64,000 nucleotides of DNA from Symbiodinium natans (GCA_905221605.1 CAJNDS010002634.1:1883077-1947076), one strand, 5' to 3'; positions 10,656-19,974 are shown, counted from the stretch's first letter. Notes: generated from the letters alone by a model not told the origin. Translations and numbers: made by a program.

Positions 10656-10880
10656 ATCATCGCTTCCGTCAGAAACCCCCTGAAGAACAAAGAGGGTCCC
10701 CTGGCTGCACTTTCGCGTGCTGAACGCAGAGTCAGGGGGTTTGCAACAAAAGCGAACTCTATGGCTTCCACAACAAATGAGGTAGTCAGAAGTCGAATGA
10801 ACGAAAAGGATCCTGACCTTAGGGCACTATACTTGCACTACATGCTTGCGGGAAGCTGCGACTTTGCTGAACAAAGTCAG
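10656..10880 (+). CDS. exon, unknown protein
   Basis: A 75-codon open frame in phase 0, bounded by an AGTAG acceptor and a CAG|GTGCTG donor. It encodes a basic, helical segment (LSRAERRVRGFATKANS) and then MNEKDPDLRALYLHYMLAG followed by CDFAEQSQ. Composition is typical of coding DNA, and the overlapping opposite-strand frame is shorter. No family is recognised. An exon beginning at 11059 (LSGLRTCSSSSDL, then GTAACA) could follow in phase. Confidence 0.65.
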
Positions 10881-10947
10881 GTGCTGATCGTGCTTACAGT
10901 TCCGAGCTCATCCTCTGCTTGGTGTGTGTGGGGGGGGGGGATGGGTT

Positions 10948-11000
10948 CCCTAAACCCTAAACCCTAAACCCTAAACCCTAAACCCTAAACCCTAAACCCT
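10948..11000 (-). repeat. CCCTAAA array
   Basis: About seven perfect units downstream of the 10656-10880 exon, in its putative intron. Confidence 0.95.
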
Positions 11001-11478
11001 ATTTGCTTCGCACCCAAGACTCCAATACTATAACCCGTACTCCCAGAACCTACCTGAAACCCCTTCTGCAGCTTTCTGGTCTGCGTACTTGCTCTTCGAG
11101 TTCAGATCTTGTAACACGAAAGTTAACCCCCCACATCTTGTAACACGAAAACTAACCCCCCAACCCTAAACCCTAAACCCTAAACATTTCCGAAAGAGAG
11201 AGGGTTTGGGCATGGGTCGCCCCGAAGCTCTGCACGCACGTTTGGCAGCTCGAGCTTTCTAAATGCAATCCTAACCACGATCCCCCTAAACCCTAAACCC
11301 TAAACCCTAAACCCTAAACCCAAAACCCTGAAACCCTAAAACCCTAAACCCTGAACCCTAACCCCGAAACCCTAGCTCTAAACCCTAAACCCGAAAACCA
11401 GTTCAACCCAGTGGTCTTCGCAACTGAAAAACCTTTGAGCTTGGACGATTGTCCAGAGTCCGGGCATTGTCATACAGG

Positions 11479-11626
11479 AAGTACCTACTACACGGGTCGG
11501 AATAAGGGTTCAGGGTTTAGGGTTTAGGGTAAGAATATTCCCTTATAGCCCCTTTTTTTGTTATACTGCAAGAACCCCCCCCCAAAAAAACAACCTATTC
11601 TAAGTATTAAGGCCCCTGTAGTACTT
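11479..11626. mobile_element. MITE-like inverted-repeat element
   Basis: Ends AAGTACCTACTACACGGGTC and GGCCCCTGTAGTACTT are inverted copies. Related ends occur at 3888-3998. The element carries an internal run of TTTAGGG units (11507-11530), so an array arose or was captured inside it. Confidence 0.5.
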
Positions 11627-11729
11627 GGGCATCCTACACCCTCGAGGCAAGCTTGATCTTGTAGCTTGGTATAGGGTCTAGGGTTTAGGGTTCAGGGTTT
11701 AGGGTTTCGCAAGGCTTGCAGTCGTAGCC

Positions 11730-11803
11730 ACGAGTGCTAGGGTCTGCGAGTGTTGCTGAGACTTTCCGGCCAGAACATTATAGCCCGGATGCAAAAAGAA
11801 GGG
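11730..11803 (+). CDS. candidate exon, unknown protein
   Basis: After a TCGTAG acceptor the frame reads PRVLGSASVAETF then RPEHYSPDAKR, ending at G|GTTTAGGG of a short TTTAGGG run. A longer opposite-strand frame overlaps and cannot be excluded. Confidence 0.4.
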
Positions 11804-11818
11804 TTTAGGGTTTAGGGT

Positions 11819-11871
11819 TATGTGAGTGCCCCTATTGCATGTGCTGGCTGTGATGGCAAAGGCAGTACGGT
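11819..11871 (+). CDS. candidate short exon with CxxCxGxG motif
   Basis: Frame YVSAPIACAGCDGKGST follows a TTTAGGG run and ends at GTGTGTGCG. The CxxCxGxG spacing is that of one DnaJ-type zinc knuckle, but one copy is not enough to assign. Confidence 0.35.
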
Positions 11872-12185
11872 GTGTGCGTGCTTGAGGAGGGTGGGAGGGG
11901 TGGGGGAAACCGGAAAGGGGCCTTGATTTGGATATGCACATGTACCCCCGAATCATTCCAGGACCTTAGAACCCCGAAGCCCTGCAAAGGGAAAAACTCT
12001 AAACCCTCAACCCTGAAACCCTGAACCCTGAACCCTAAATCCTAAACCCTAAGCCCTAAACCCTAAACCCTAAACCCTAAACCCCACCCACAACCATAAG
12101 CGCTAAGCCCTAAGTCCCAGGATGGGGACATCGTGAATGAGAAGCGGATCGTACAGGAGCTGAGGTGGGATTGGGTGCTTGGTGT

Positions 12186-12273
12186 AGGGTTTAGGGTTTA
12201 GGGTTTAGGGTTTAGGGTTTAGGGTTTAGGGTTTAGGGTTTAGGGTTTAGGGTTTAGGGTTTAGGGTTTAGGG
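12186..12273 (+). repeat. TTTAGGG array acting as intron 3' end
   Basis: About twelve units. The last TTTAG directly abuts an open coding frame, so the repeat itself seems to supply the acceptor. Confidence 0.9.
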
Positions 12274-12425
12274 AGGACAAGGTTCGGGCCTCAGTCTGGT
12301 CCAGGCAATGAAGCAGCTTCCAGGTGCAAAAGCGTTTAGGCTTCAGGGTTGGGAGATCTTCCTGTTGGCACAGATGGGGTTCTGCATACACACCCGGCGA
12401 AGATTCCATGGCATTTCGCGGACAG
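12272..12425 (+). CDS. exon, unknown protein (part 1)
   Basis: A 51-codon frame plus one base starts right after TTTAG of a telomere-type array and stops at AG|GTTTAGGG of the next array, so both splice sites come from telomere-type repeats. It encodes GLSLVQAMKQLPGAKAF then LQGWEIFLLAQMGFC. Its phase matches the exon at 12507. Confidence 0.65.
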
Positions 12426-12506
12426 GTTTAGGGTTTAGGGTTTAGGGTTTAGGGCTTAGGGCTTAGGGCTTTGGGTTTTGGGTTTTGGGTTTTGGGTTCC
12501 GAATAG

Positions 12507-12589
12507 CACATTTCGCGCTTCCTTCCCTGTTTCTGGTCGGAGAACTCTTGAGACGCTTCACCTGTAAAAGGAACGGAAAAGAGCTGCAG
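12507..12589 (+). CDS. exon, unknown protein (part 2)
   Basis: Follows a GAATAG acceptor. With the last base of the previous exon it continues in frame: HFALPSLFLVGELLRRF, then TCKRNGKELQ, ending at CAG|GTCACC. Reading on through GTCACC stays open for 34 more codons, so the donor is not certain. Confidence 0.55.
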
Positions 12590-12682
12590 GTCACCACAAA
12601 AGCCAAGAAGCTGTGGTCCCCCTTGCTTGCCCTTAGAGCCTTAGACCTTCCCCTTCCCAGCCACCCGTCAAAATGCTCCCAG

Positions 12683-12772
12683 CAGTGCTAAACAGAAGCT
12701 TGCGCTGCAGAAAGCTCTGGAGAGTTTGCGCCAGAGTGAAGGACAAGGCATCTGCGGTAAAGATGGCAAAAC
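12683..12772 (+). CDS. exon, unknown protein (part 3)
   Basis: Frame SAKQKLALQKALESLRQSEG follows a CCCAG acceptor and is clearly helical and charged. Phase fits the previous exon if a GC donor at 12582 is used. It ends against CCCTAAA units. Confidence 0.5.
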
Positions 12773-12911
12773 CTAAACCCTAAACCCTAAACGGTGAAGC
12801 TGACACAGTCCCATGCAGCCGAAGGTGTGTTATTCTCCAGCTGCCCAGTGACCCCGAGCTTTTGAACTGTTGAGAGACCACATGAGAGCACCCAGCCGAA
12901 GCTCCCTAACC

Positions 12912-12993
12912 CTGAACCCTAAACCTTAAACCCTAAACCCTAAACCCTAAACCCTAAACCCTAAACCCTAAACCCTAAGCCCTAAACCCTAAA
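12912..12993 (-). repeat. CCCTAAA array
   Basis: About eleven units. A short frame before it (CVILQLPSDPELLNC, ending in a stop near 12870) may be coding. Confidence 0.95.
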
Positions 12994-13280
12994 CTGTTGC
13001 AGGAAGATGCAGGTTCGAAGCTTAGCATCTCGCGTGTGCTGCCTCCAGCTTCGCGACGTTCGGGGGGTTTGTCTTCGGCAGAGAGGCACTAGGAGCCGGA
13101 CTTCCATACATCTACGTAGTGTTTAGGGTTTAGAGTTTAGGGTTTAGGGTTTAGGGTTTAGGGTCAGAGTTCAGCAGGTTCAGTGCTCAGAGATTTGTCA
13201 CGCAAAGAGAATATTCTAGTTCGTCCCCTGCCAAAAGGGACGCCCTGTGCAACTCATGAGCTGTTTCAACCCCCCGGAAG

Positions 13281-13403
13281 CCTAAACCCTAAACCCTAAA
13301 CCCTAAACCCTAAACCCTAAACCCTAAACCCTAAACCCTAAACCCTAAACCCTAAACCCTAAACCCTAAACCCTAAACCCTAAACCCTAAACCCTAACCC
13401 TAA
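13281..13403 (-). repeat. CCCTAAA array
   Basis: About 17 units. It lies between a possible exon (FVPCQKGRPVQLMSC, near 13220-13280) and the exon at 13417. Confidence 0.95.
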
Positions 13404-13416
13404 ATCCTAAACCCAG

Positions 13417-13531
13417 GACTATCCGATCTCTGTTTTCTTCATCGGCATCGGCACGGGCCAGGCAAGCGCACTGGATGTTGCAGGGGGTTGGGAGGCGTGG
13501 CTTGAGCTGTTCCGCCTTATACCTAACAAGG
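13417..13531 (+). CDS. exon, unknown protein
   Basis: 38 codons plus one base, bounded by CCCAG and G|GTTTAGGG. Frame DYPISVFFIGIGTGQ then WEAWLELFRLIPNK. The hydrophobic strand followed by GIG faintly recalls a von Willebrand A/copine-type strand, but no metal-site motif is visible and I do not assign it. Confidence 0.6.
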
Positions 13532-13604
13532 GTTTAGGGTTTAGGGCTTAGGGTTTAGGGTCTAAACCCTAAACCCTACACCCTAAACCCGAAAACCCTA
13601 AACC

Positions 13605-13665
13605 CTAACAGTCCATAATGGGGATTATATAAGGGGGTATTCTAATCCCAATTATGGACTGTTAG
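13605..13665. repeat. 61-bp near-perfect hairpin (mini MITE)
   Basis: CTAACAGTCCATAAT at the left and its inverse ATTATGGACTGTTAG at the right enclose a short loop. Size and composition resemble the hairpin at 38401-38456. Confidence 0.75.
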
Positions 13666-13670
13666 TATAG

Positions 13671-13761
13671 GAGGGAACATCCCAAAGCGTGGGGTTCAAA
13701 GCCTTGGACCCGGATGCTCCTAAAGTTCAGGGCCTCCGGCGCCTTAGCCAGGGCCCTTGGG
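13671..13761 (+). CDS. candidate exon, unknown protein
   Basis: Follows TATAG at the edge of the hairpin element. Frame EGTSQSVGFKALDPDAPK then VQGLRRLSQGPW, ending at G|GTAGC. Function unknown. Confidence 0.5.
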
Positions 13762-13890
13762 GTAGCAACACCTCATTGCCACCCTATACCCTAAACCCTA
13801 AACCGTAAACCCTAAACCCTAAACCCTAAACCATGGCTCTTCTTGTTTGGGACTACTTGCTTGAGATTGCTCATGTTATTGGGTCCTTAA

Positions 13891-13987
13891 GGGAGAGGGG
13901 TTCAAGAAGTGTATATTAACCCAAGGCCTCCCTAGTCCTTATCCCTTAAGTCCTTAAGGCTTCCCTAAGCTTCCCTTAAGGACCCCC
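13891..13987. mobile_element. inverted-repeat element, GGGTCCTTAAG ends
   Basis: GGGTCCTTAAGGGAG at the left mirrors CCCTTAAGGACCC at the right. The same ends occur in each copy of the triplication, for example 56511-56649, where the element is about 140 bp. Confidence 0.55.
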
Positions 13988-14166
13988 CATGAAGCCCCTC
14001 CCCAATCCTACACCCTACGCCCTAACCCTAAACCCTAAACCCTAAACCCTAAACTTATAATCACGGTTCCGTTTTTTTGGGAGATATCGGGCCATACTGC
14101 AAGCCTGTGCCCACCTCTGACACACCTCGGGCTCCCCCAAATCGGTTAGGCCACACATGCCGCAAA

Positions 14167-14220
14167 GTCTCCGCCGTATATATATGTATATATATATATA
14201 TACAAATATGTATATATACA

Positions 14221-14252
<32 letters not shown>
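14167..14252. repeat. (TA)n and (ATAC)n microsatellite
   Basis: TATA-rich tract grading into about nine CATA units. Confidence 0.9.
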
Positions 14253-14320
14253 AGGCTATGTAGATATAGATGGATGCAGTAAGCCGCTAAGAAGTAGTCA
14301 GGGCCTGCTGTCCCGATCAG

Positions 14321-14404
14321 GACTTCAAGTTCTGGCGCGAGCTCCCGGACTCCACGGTGCTGGACTTCGATCGGGACACTTGCGCTCGCGAACTTTTTCC
14401 GTGG
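14321..14404 (+). CDS. exon, unknown protein
   Basis: Exactly 28 codons, bounded by GATCAG and G|GTTTAGGG. Frame DFKFWRELPDSTVLDFDR then DTCARELFPW. Well-formed coding composition; family not recognised. The donor is the first unit of a telomere-type array. Confidence 0.65.
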
Positions 14405-14479
14405 GTTTAGGGTTTAGGGTTTAGGGTTTAGGGTTTAGGGTTTAGGGTTTAGGGTTTAGGGTTTAGGGTTTAGGGTTTG
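14404..14479 (+). repeat. TTTAGGG array acting as intron 5' end
   Basis: About eleven units. The first GTTTAG is the apparent splice donor of the exon ending at 14404. Confidence 0.9.
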
Positions 14480-14595
14480 GTTGGTACCCTTTACCCTTTT
14501 CTGGGGTTATGGGTTCCCTTGCCATATCAAGTAAGCAACCCAAAAAAAGGGGTGTCCGTAGAGAACTAGGGTATTATTGCCATCAAGTTTTACAG

Positions 14596-14645
14596 GGCTT
14601 CGGGGCCAGGAGTGCTGAAACGCAGTCTGGTTTGGGCGTCTAAGT
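14596..14645 (+). CDS. exon interrupted by an introner (left part)
   Basis: After TTTTACAG the frame reads ASGPGVLKRSLVWAS. It joins exactly to the sequence after the element at 14646-14759 to continue KYLQDGHSSTYG (14764-14799). Confidence 0.55.
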
Positions 14646-14759
14646 CTAGGATGCCCAGTAGTGCCCTTATTCCCTTTTTGGGGGGTTTAGGTTCCCTTCT
14701 AAACCCCTTTAAGCAAAAAAAGGGCACCCTTCTTAAGCTTAGGTTACTGGGCAGCCTAG
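14646..14759. mobile_element. introner-like element with AAGT duplication
   Basis: 114 bp with ends CTAGGATGCCCAGTA and TACTGGGCAGCCTAG, flanked by AA-GT on both sides (14642-14645 and 14760-14763). Removing the element and one AAGT restores the reading frame. The duplication gives AA-AG as borders, so splicing would be non-canonical. Same end family as 25775-25873. Confidence 0.7.
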
Positions 14760-15024
14760 AAGTATCTGCAAGATGGTCACTCCTCTACATATGGTCCCTT
14801 TTAGGGGTGACTATTCTAGGGCGGCCAGTATACCCAAAAACGGACCCACATCTTGGGGTTTAGGGTTTAGGGTTTAGGGTTTAGGGTTTAGGGTTTAGGG
14901 CTTCAGAACTGAACATATGGGTACATCGGCGGGCACATTGCGCGTTTAAGGTTTCCGGGGGATTCTTCAGCATGTCGTCGAAGGCCCGGCGTGGCAGCTG
15001 TTTGGAGCCAAGCCTTGAAAGGCT

Positions 15025-15099
15025 TAGGGTTTAGGGTTAGGGTTTAGGGTTTAGTGTTTAGGGTTTAGGGTTTAGGGTTTAGGGTTTAGGGTTCAGGGT

Positions 15100-15138
<39 letters not shown>

Positions 15139-15146
15139 GGTTTAGG
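15025..15146 (+). repeat. TTTAGGG/TTGAGGG array
   Basis: TTTAGGG units followed by about six TTGAGGG units. The final TTTAG abuts the exon at 15146. Confidence 0.95.
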
Positions 15147-15194
15147 GAGACGAAGCCCTATTAGTAGACATATCAACCGAGTGTCCCAGAGCAT
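15146..15194 (+). CDS. exon interrupted by an introner (left part)
   Basis: Begins right after TTTAG. Frame GDEALLVDISTECPRA. Joining 15194 to 15299 continues it as YIGSVGEVGKKALKL. Confidence 0.6.
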
Positions 15195-15298
15195 ACTTTC
15201 TCGGGCCCAGTGGTATCCTGTCCCCTGTGTTGGCCCAATGGAACGCCTTATATAGGGTACTCTTGTTATAGTCGGGTTGCTGGGCCTGGGGTACCAAG
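15195..15298. mobile_element. introner-like element, GGCCCAGTGGTA type
   Basis: 104 bp. TCGGGCCCAGTGGTA at the left and TGCTGGGCCTGGGGTACCAAG at the right are imperfect inverted repeats, matching the family at 18050, 22347, 23344 and 35698. Exact removal restores an open frame, although the borders would be AC-AG. Confidence 0.6.
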
Positions 15299-15368
15299 AC
15301 ATAGGTTCTGTAGGTGAAGTCGGAAAGAAGGCTCTTAAACTACAGCTTCAGAGCATGGGCCGACTAGG
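15299..15368 (+). CDS. exon interrupted by an introner (right part)
   Basis: Frame IGSVGEVGKKALKLQLQSM continues the piece ending at 15194. A further candidate exon, AVPPCLSSKSELEALRP plus stop, lies at 15451-15504. Confidence 0.55.
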
Positions 15369-15558
15369 GGGGGGGGGGGTAACCCTAAACCATAAACCAC
15401 AAAACAAAAAAAAACATAAACCCGCCCAACAAGGACCACGAGATGCCCAGGCTGTGCCACCATGCTTGTCTTCTAAGAGCGAACTCGAGGCCCTCAGACC
15501 CTGAGCATTTCGGGCCGGGCCAAAAAAAACTCATAGAAGAAGGTCCCCCTCAGTGGTA

Positions 15559-15614
15559 GCCGTTATAGGTTTCCTTGCCGCAACTTCGTTGAACCAAAAC
15601 GGGTGGCCGCCGTG
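15559..15614 (+). CDS. candidate short exon
   Basis: After CCCTCAG the frame reads SGSRYRFPCRNFVEPKR and ends at GTGGCC. Function unknown. Confidence 0.35.
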
Positions 15615-15645
15615 GGTTGAAGAGGTCTTTTGGTTTAGGGTAACA

Positions 15646-15724
15646 GGGTTTAGGGTTTAGGGTTTAGGGTTTAGGGTTTAGGGTTTAGGGTTTAGGGTTT
15701 AGGGTTTAGGGTTTAGGGTTTAGG
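15646..15724 (+). repeat. TTTAGGG array acting as intron 3' end
   Basis: About eleven units. The last TTTAG abuts the exon at 15724. Confidence 0.95.
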
Positions 15725-15850
15725 GAACCCTACAGAAGCTGGCAAGGCCTTATGGCCGCAGCCCCGGCTACCTTCCCTGGTTCGCAGGATTTCGACAAGA
15801 AGAACGTGGAGCACATGCTCGCGACACAGTCGGGGATCATTTTAACGTTG
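15724..15850 (+). CDS. exon, unknown protein
   Basis: 42 codons plus one base. Frame GTLQKLARPYGRSPGYLPW then AGFRQEERGAHARDTVGDHF, ending at G|GTTTTTG. Starts at the repeat-derived TTTAG. Internal CAG sites could split it, but the unbroken frame is the simplest reading. Confidence 0.65.
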
Positions 15851-16192
15851 GTTTTTGCAGGGCTTGGAGTTTAGGGTTTAGTTTAGGGTTTAGGGTTTGG
15901 GGCTTGGGGTTTGGGTTTTGGGATTTGGGGTTTAGGGTTTAGGGCTTAGGGCTTAGGCTATGGCATTCCCCACCCATCCCAGATGGAAAAAGGGTTTAGG
16001 GTTTTCAACAGAGGGTTTAGGGTTTAGGGTTTAGGGCTTAATGTTCAGCATCTCAAGTCCAAGCATTTCACTAGTAGAGCTCCTTACTCCGGTATCGAAT
16101 ATCGACCCACCCACCCATTGGATCCCATAACATTATGAAAATATTTTACTTTAGGTTTAAACTAAACTTTTTGGTTCAGTCGGCTGCCGCCC

Positions 16193-16350
16193 AGGGTGGA
16201 CCCTAAACCCTAAAGGCAGCCCAGAGCAGGGCCTAAACCCTAAAGCCAGCCCAGAGTAGGCCTTAAACCCTCAATAAAACCAGCCCCGAGTAGGCCCTAA
16301 ACCCTAAAGCCAGCCCAGAGTAGGCCCTAAACCCTAAAGACCCTAAAGCC
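16193..16350. repeat. minisatellite with CCCTAAA core
   Basis: About five copies of a roughly 35-bp unit, GCCAGCCCAGAGTAGG plus CCTAAACCCTAAA. One telomere-type dimer has become part of a longer tandem unit. Confidence 0.85.
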
Positions 16351-17592
16351 AGCTGGTGGAAAAACCGGGAAGATTTGGTGGAAAACGGAAAAGTTTTTGT
16401 GGAAAAACCTGCAATATTTGGTGGAAAACCGGGAAGTTTTGGTGGAAAAACCGGGTCTTTTTTGTGGAAAACCTGGGTTTTTTGTGGAAAACCTGTAAGT
16501 TTTGGTGGAAAACCTGGATTTTTTTGTGGAAAACCTGGAATTTTTTGTGGAAAAACCGGGAAGTTTTGGTGGAAAAAACCGGGATCTTTTTTGTGGAAAA
16601 CCGGGAATTTTTAGTGGAAAAACCTGGGGTTTTTGTTGGAAAAACCGGGAAGTTTTGGTGGAAACCGGCATTTTTTAGTGGAAAAACCTGGAATTTTTGG
16701 TGGGAAAACCGGCAAGTTTTAATGGCAAAACCTGGATTTTTTGGTGGAAAACCGGGATTGTAGAAAACCGGGAATTTTTGGTGGAAAACCGGTATTTTTT
16801 TGTGGAAAACCAGGAATTTTTTGTGCAAAACCGGGAATTTTTAGTGGAAAACCGGTAGTTTTTTGTGGAAAACCGGTAAGTTTTAGTGGAAAAAACCTGG
16901 AATTTTTGGTGGAAAAACCGGGAAGTTTTAGTGGAAACACCGGGAATTTTTAGTGGAAAACCGGGAATTGTTGGTGGAAAACCTGGATTTGTGAAAACCG
17001 GTAATTTTAGTGGAAAACCTGTATGTTTTTGTGGAAAACCGGGAGTTTTTTTATGGAAAACCGGTAGTTTTTGGTGGAAAACCGGTATGTTTTTGTGGAA
17101 AAACCTGGAATTTTGGGTGGAAAACCGGGAATTTTTAGTGGAAAAACCGGGAATTTTTGGTGTAAAATCCGGCAAGTTTTAGCGGAAAAAACCGGTTATA
17201 TTTGGTGGAAAACCGGGAATTTTTTGTGGAAAACCGGGATTGTGGAATAACCGGGAATTTTTGGTGGAAAACCGGTATGTTTTTGTGGAAAACCGGGAGT
17301 TTTTTTATGGAAAACCGGGGGTTTTTGGTGGAAAACCGGGAATTTTTAGTGGAAAACCGGGAGTTTTTGGTGGAAAACCGAGAAAATTTAGTGGAAAACC
17401 GGGAATTTTTGGTGGAAAAACCTGTAAGTTTTAGTTGAAACCGGTAATTTTTAGTGGAAAACCTGGAATTTTTGGTGGAAAACCTGGATTTGTGGAAAAC
17501 CGGTAATTTTCAGTGGGAAACCGGTAATTTTCAGTGGAAAACCGGGAGTTTTTAGTGGAAAACCGGGAATTTTTAGTGGAAAAACTGGGAAG
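16351..17592. repeat. satellite, unit about 22-24 bp (GTGGAAAACCGGGAATTTTT)
   Basis: More than 50 imperfect copies alternating GTGGAAAACC(G/T)G with a T-rich spacer. Several frames stay open on both strands (for example 16343-16828 minus and 16356-16763 plus) because the unit lacks stops in those frames. The repetitive peptides (KTPGFST-like, ENREFLV-like) are not evidence of a gene. Confidence 0.9.
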
Positions 17593-17818
17593 CCATTAGC
17601 CATTAAATATACAGAGGATAGAGAGTGTTTAGGGTTTAGTTGGGCTTCGGACCTGCGACTTGGGCTTCGCTTAGGGCCACCCTGCAAAAGAGACTTAGGG
17701 CGAGGACATGAGCCCCTGAATGCTTATAGTGAAGTCTGGATTTTTTCCCGCATGTAGGGGTATCTTAAGGTTAAAAAACCCTAAATGGATATTTTTTTAC
17801 TGTTAACAAAAACCCACC

Positions 17819-17944
17819 TTGGGCCTGTCTTCCGGTCGACTTCTTGAGTGCTGTCTTGATCGCTACGAAAGGCGCGTTGGGCTGGAGGCCCAAACCAGAG
17901 ATCCTTTCACACGTGTTGGCTTACAGCTTGGCAAACATCCCTAA
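17819..17944 (+). CDS. candidate exon or C-terminus, unknown protein
   Basis: Frame LGLSSGRLLECCLDRYERR then VGLEAQTRDPFTRVGLQLG, ending in a stop formed by the following CCCTAAA run, so the true end may be a splice site just before it. Function unknown. Confidence 0.5.
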   Translation: MGLSSGRLLECCLDRYERRVGLEAQTRDPFTRVGLQLGKHP

Positions 17945-17997
17945 ACCCCAAACCCTAAACCCTAAACCCTACATAAACCCATGAAGCCGTCCCGCAG

Positions 17998-18049
17998 CGT
18001 TGGGCATCTTGCCCCACTTGTCGGCTTGCGCTCCTCACGCACACCTGCG
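17998..18049 (+). CDS. candidate short exon at introner edge
   Basis: After CCCGCAG a short open frame (SVGHLAPLVGLRSSRTPA in one phase) runs directly into the element at 18050. The correct phase is not clear. Confidence 0.3.
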
Positions 18050-18163
18050 CTTGGTAGCCCAGTGGTTTTTGTTTCCCTTTTTTTGGATATGGGTCCCCTT
18101 ATAAAGTAGCCAACCCCCCAAAAAGGGGTGCCCTTATTATCATATGGTCACTGGGCTGCCAAG
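18050..18163. mobile_element. introner-like element, CTTGGYAGCCCAGT family
   Basis: 114 bp with ends CTTGGTAGCCCAGTG and CACTGGGCTGCCAAG, perfectly inverted apart from one base. An internal CCAACCCCCCAAAAAGGGGTG matches the other members. No target duplication remains. Confidence 0.75.
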
Positions 18164-18340
18164 TACAGTCGGTGACTCGTATAGCCCGTTGACGCCATTG
18201 AAGCAAAAGACGCCCCCCAAGCAACCCTGCGGGCCCAAGACCCCATTCTTTAAGGCTTTTCATCTGTGTTAGGGTGCAAAGATCTTGCTCTTTCGGTTCT
18301 TGGGTTCTTGGACCCTTCAGGGTAAGCCCTGAACCCTCAG

Positions 18341-18482
18341 AAGCCGAAGGGCCGAACAGCACTGCGCGCTGAGGAGCCACAAGGCACAGCGCCGCGTGGC
18401 GCGCTTCGTGAAGTTCAGCGAGTGCGCACTAGCTGTTGGAGTGGGAACGGGGAGTGATATGAGTGAATTGGAGGGAAAGTGA
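18341..18482 (+). CDS. candidate exon, unknown protein
   Basis: After CCCTCAG the frame reads RRAEQHCALRSHKAQRRVAR then FVKFSECALAVGVG and continues to a stop at 18480. Two opposite-strand frames overlap it; the plus frame has the more balanced composition. Confidence 0.45.
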
Positions 18483-18757
18483 TTCCCAGAGACAGACAGA
18501 GAGAGAACAAAAAAGAACACAGACTAAACAGGAAAAGGCGAGAAAGAGCGAGGGAGGGAGGGAAGTAGGGAGGGAGTTGAGGGCGGGGGGAAGCGATGCA
18601 ACAGGGCAACAGGGACTCTGACTGTAGGTCAAGCAAGCAAGCCTGAACAACTTCGGAGGGGCCCTAAACCAGAAACCTTGCAGTTGATCTCTCAAAGGTT
18701 CCATGTACCCAAAGTCATGATACCTGGACCCAGAACTACTCACTACAATTTGCATAT

Positions 18758-18833
18758 AAGAACCCCCCGAAGAAAAATTAAGGTTATATGTTTATATATA
18801 CATAAACTTACTTACTTGTTTTTGGGGGTTCTT
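18758..18833. mobile_element. 76-bp MITE-like inverted repeat
   Basis: AAGAACCCCCCGAAGAAAAA mirrors TTTTTGGGGGTTCTT around an AT-rich loop. Confidence 0.55.
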
Positions 18834-18856
18834 CAGCAGATAGTAGCTAGCGACTA

Positions 18857-19047
18857 GTGTTGGTCCCATGGGCCCCTTGGGTTGGGATGGTTGTCATGCG
18901 TGGCGGACTCCAACTCACCTGCAGCAAGGGCTCAGGCATTTGGGGTACCATCACGTCTTTGATCCATGCCTCGGACGCATCGTTGACAAATCCCGAAAGA
19001 AAGCACCGGCAACATCGTGGTGAGCTTCGGTTGCAGTGGCCGAAGAT
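18857..19047 (+). CDS. candidate exon, unknown protein
   Basis: Frame includes LTCSKGSGIWGTITSLIHAS then LTNPERKHRQHRGELRLQW and ends at ATG|GTAGTTTAGGG next to a TTTAGGG array. A CTGCAG acceptor at 18925 may be the true exon start. Confidence 0.45.
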
Positions 19048-19157
19048 GGTAGTTTAGGGTTTAGGGCTTAGGGTTTAGGGTTTAGGGTTTAGGGTTTAGG
19101 GTTTAGGGTTTAGGGTTAGCGCTGCAGACTCTCTAGGCCCCTCGATCATGGCTTTTA

Positions 19158-19292
19158 GGGGCCTTTGCACAACTTCGAAAGTCCGACTTTCGTTCATGGC
19201 CGCTCCCCCGCCCCCACCCTTCCGACAGAAAGCCTTCACAAACGCACTACACCACAATGGCATACTTTGTCGTAGTCGGGGTTGGGCGTAAA
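19158..19292 (+). CDS. candidate exon, unknown protein
   Basis: Frame LCTTSKVRLSFMAAPPPPPF then RQKAFTNALHHNGILC, bounded by a TTTTAG acceptor and a stop. Proline-rich in the middle. Confidence 0.45.
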
Positions 19293-19392
19293 CAGTGGTC
19301 AAGTAGGGTGGTCGTCTATGAGGCACAGTTCCTAAACCCTAAGCCCTAAGCCCTAAACCCTAAACCCCAAACCCCAAACCCCCTTGTTTGGG

Positions 19393-19492
19393 GTCAAAGC
19401 ACCCATGGAGAAGAGCAGATCGTCCGACGCCCTGGTTTTCGGAGCTCGGGCAGATGCAGCTTTCCCTGGAGGCGCCCCCTCCACTGTTGCGG
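19393..19492 (+). CDS. candidate exon, unknown protein
   Basis: Frame VKAPMEKSRSSDALVFGAR then ADAAFPGGAPSTVA ends at G|GTCTAA. Follows degenerate CCCTAAA sequence. Confidence 0.5.
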
Positions 19493-19637
19493 GTCTAAAA
19501 AGTTGGCCTTTTTTCAGGGTTTAGGGTTCAGGGTTTAGGGTTTGTCAAAAAGGGTTCAGGGTCTCTTCTAGTATGCCCGTTTGGCTACCCAAAATGGGCC
19601 GCAGAACCTAGATCAATCCCCCCGCCTAGGCGCGCAG

Positions 19638-19732
19638 AGCGCCCAACAGGTGGCATCCCTGAGGATTCTGGCTTCTTGAGCCCTCCAAAAAACACGCTCG
19701 GGCCCCTGAACCTGGAAAGGGCCGACTTCTGA
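19638..19732 (+). CDS. candidate exon or C-terminus, unknown protein
   Basis: After GCGCAG the frame reads RPTGGIPEDSGFLSPPKNTL then GPLNLERADF and a stop. A 75-codon opposite-strand frame overlaps. Confidence 0.4.
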
Positions 19733-19855
19733 AACTTGGGGAACGCCACAGGGTTGTCGGGAATGTCGGGGTGGTTCGGGACCTAACCTGCTACAACTGC
19801 CGACTCCGCGAAGCCCGAAACCCGAAACTTTACAGGCCACTAACCCCTGGGCTTA

Positions 19856-19966
19856 CCCTAAACCCTAAACCCTAACCCTAAACCCTAAACCCTAAACCCT
19901 AAACCCTAAACCCTAAACCCTAAACCCTAAACCCTAAACCCTAAACCCTAAACCCTAAACCCTAAA
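19856..19966 (-). repeat. CCCTAAA array
   Basis: About 15 units upstream of the exon at 19975. Confidence 0.95.
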
Positions 19967-19974
19967 CTTGACAG

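Noticed and set aside
11839-11867. DnaJ-type chaperone
   Set aside because: Only one CxxCxGxG motif in an 18-codon piece; a real DnaJ zinc domain has four.
16193-16350. CRISPR-like array
   Set aside because: Units are contiguous or imperfect tandem repeats without unique spacers, and the sequence is eukaryotic.
16343-17438. Long frames through the GTGGAAAACCGG satellite as repetitive proteins
   Set aside because: Several overlapping frames are open on both strands because the repeat unit lacks stops. There are no splice sites or non-repeat flanking coding sequence.
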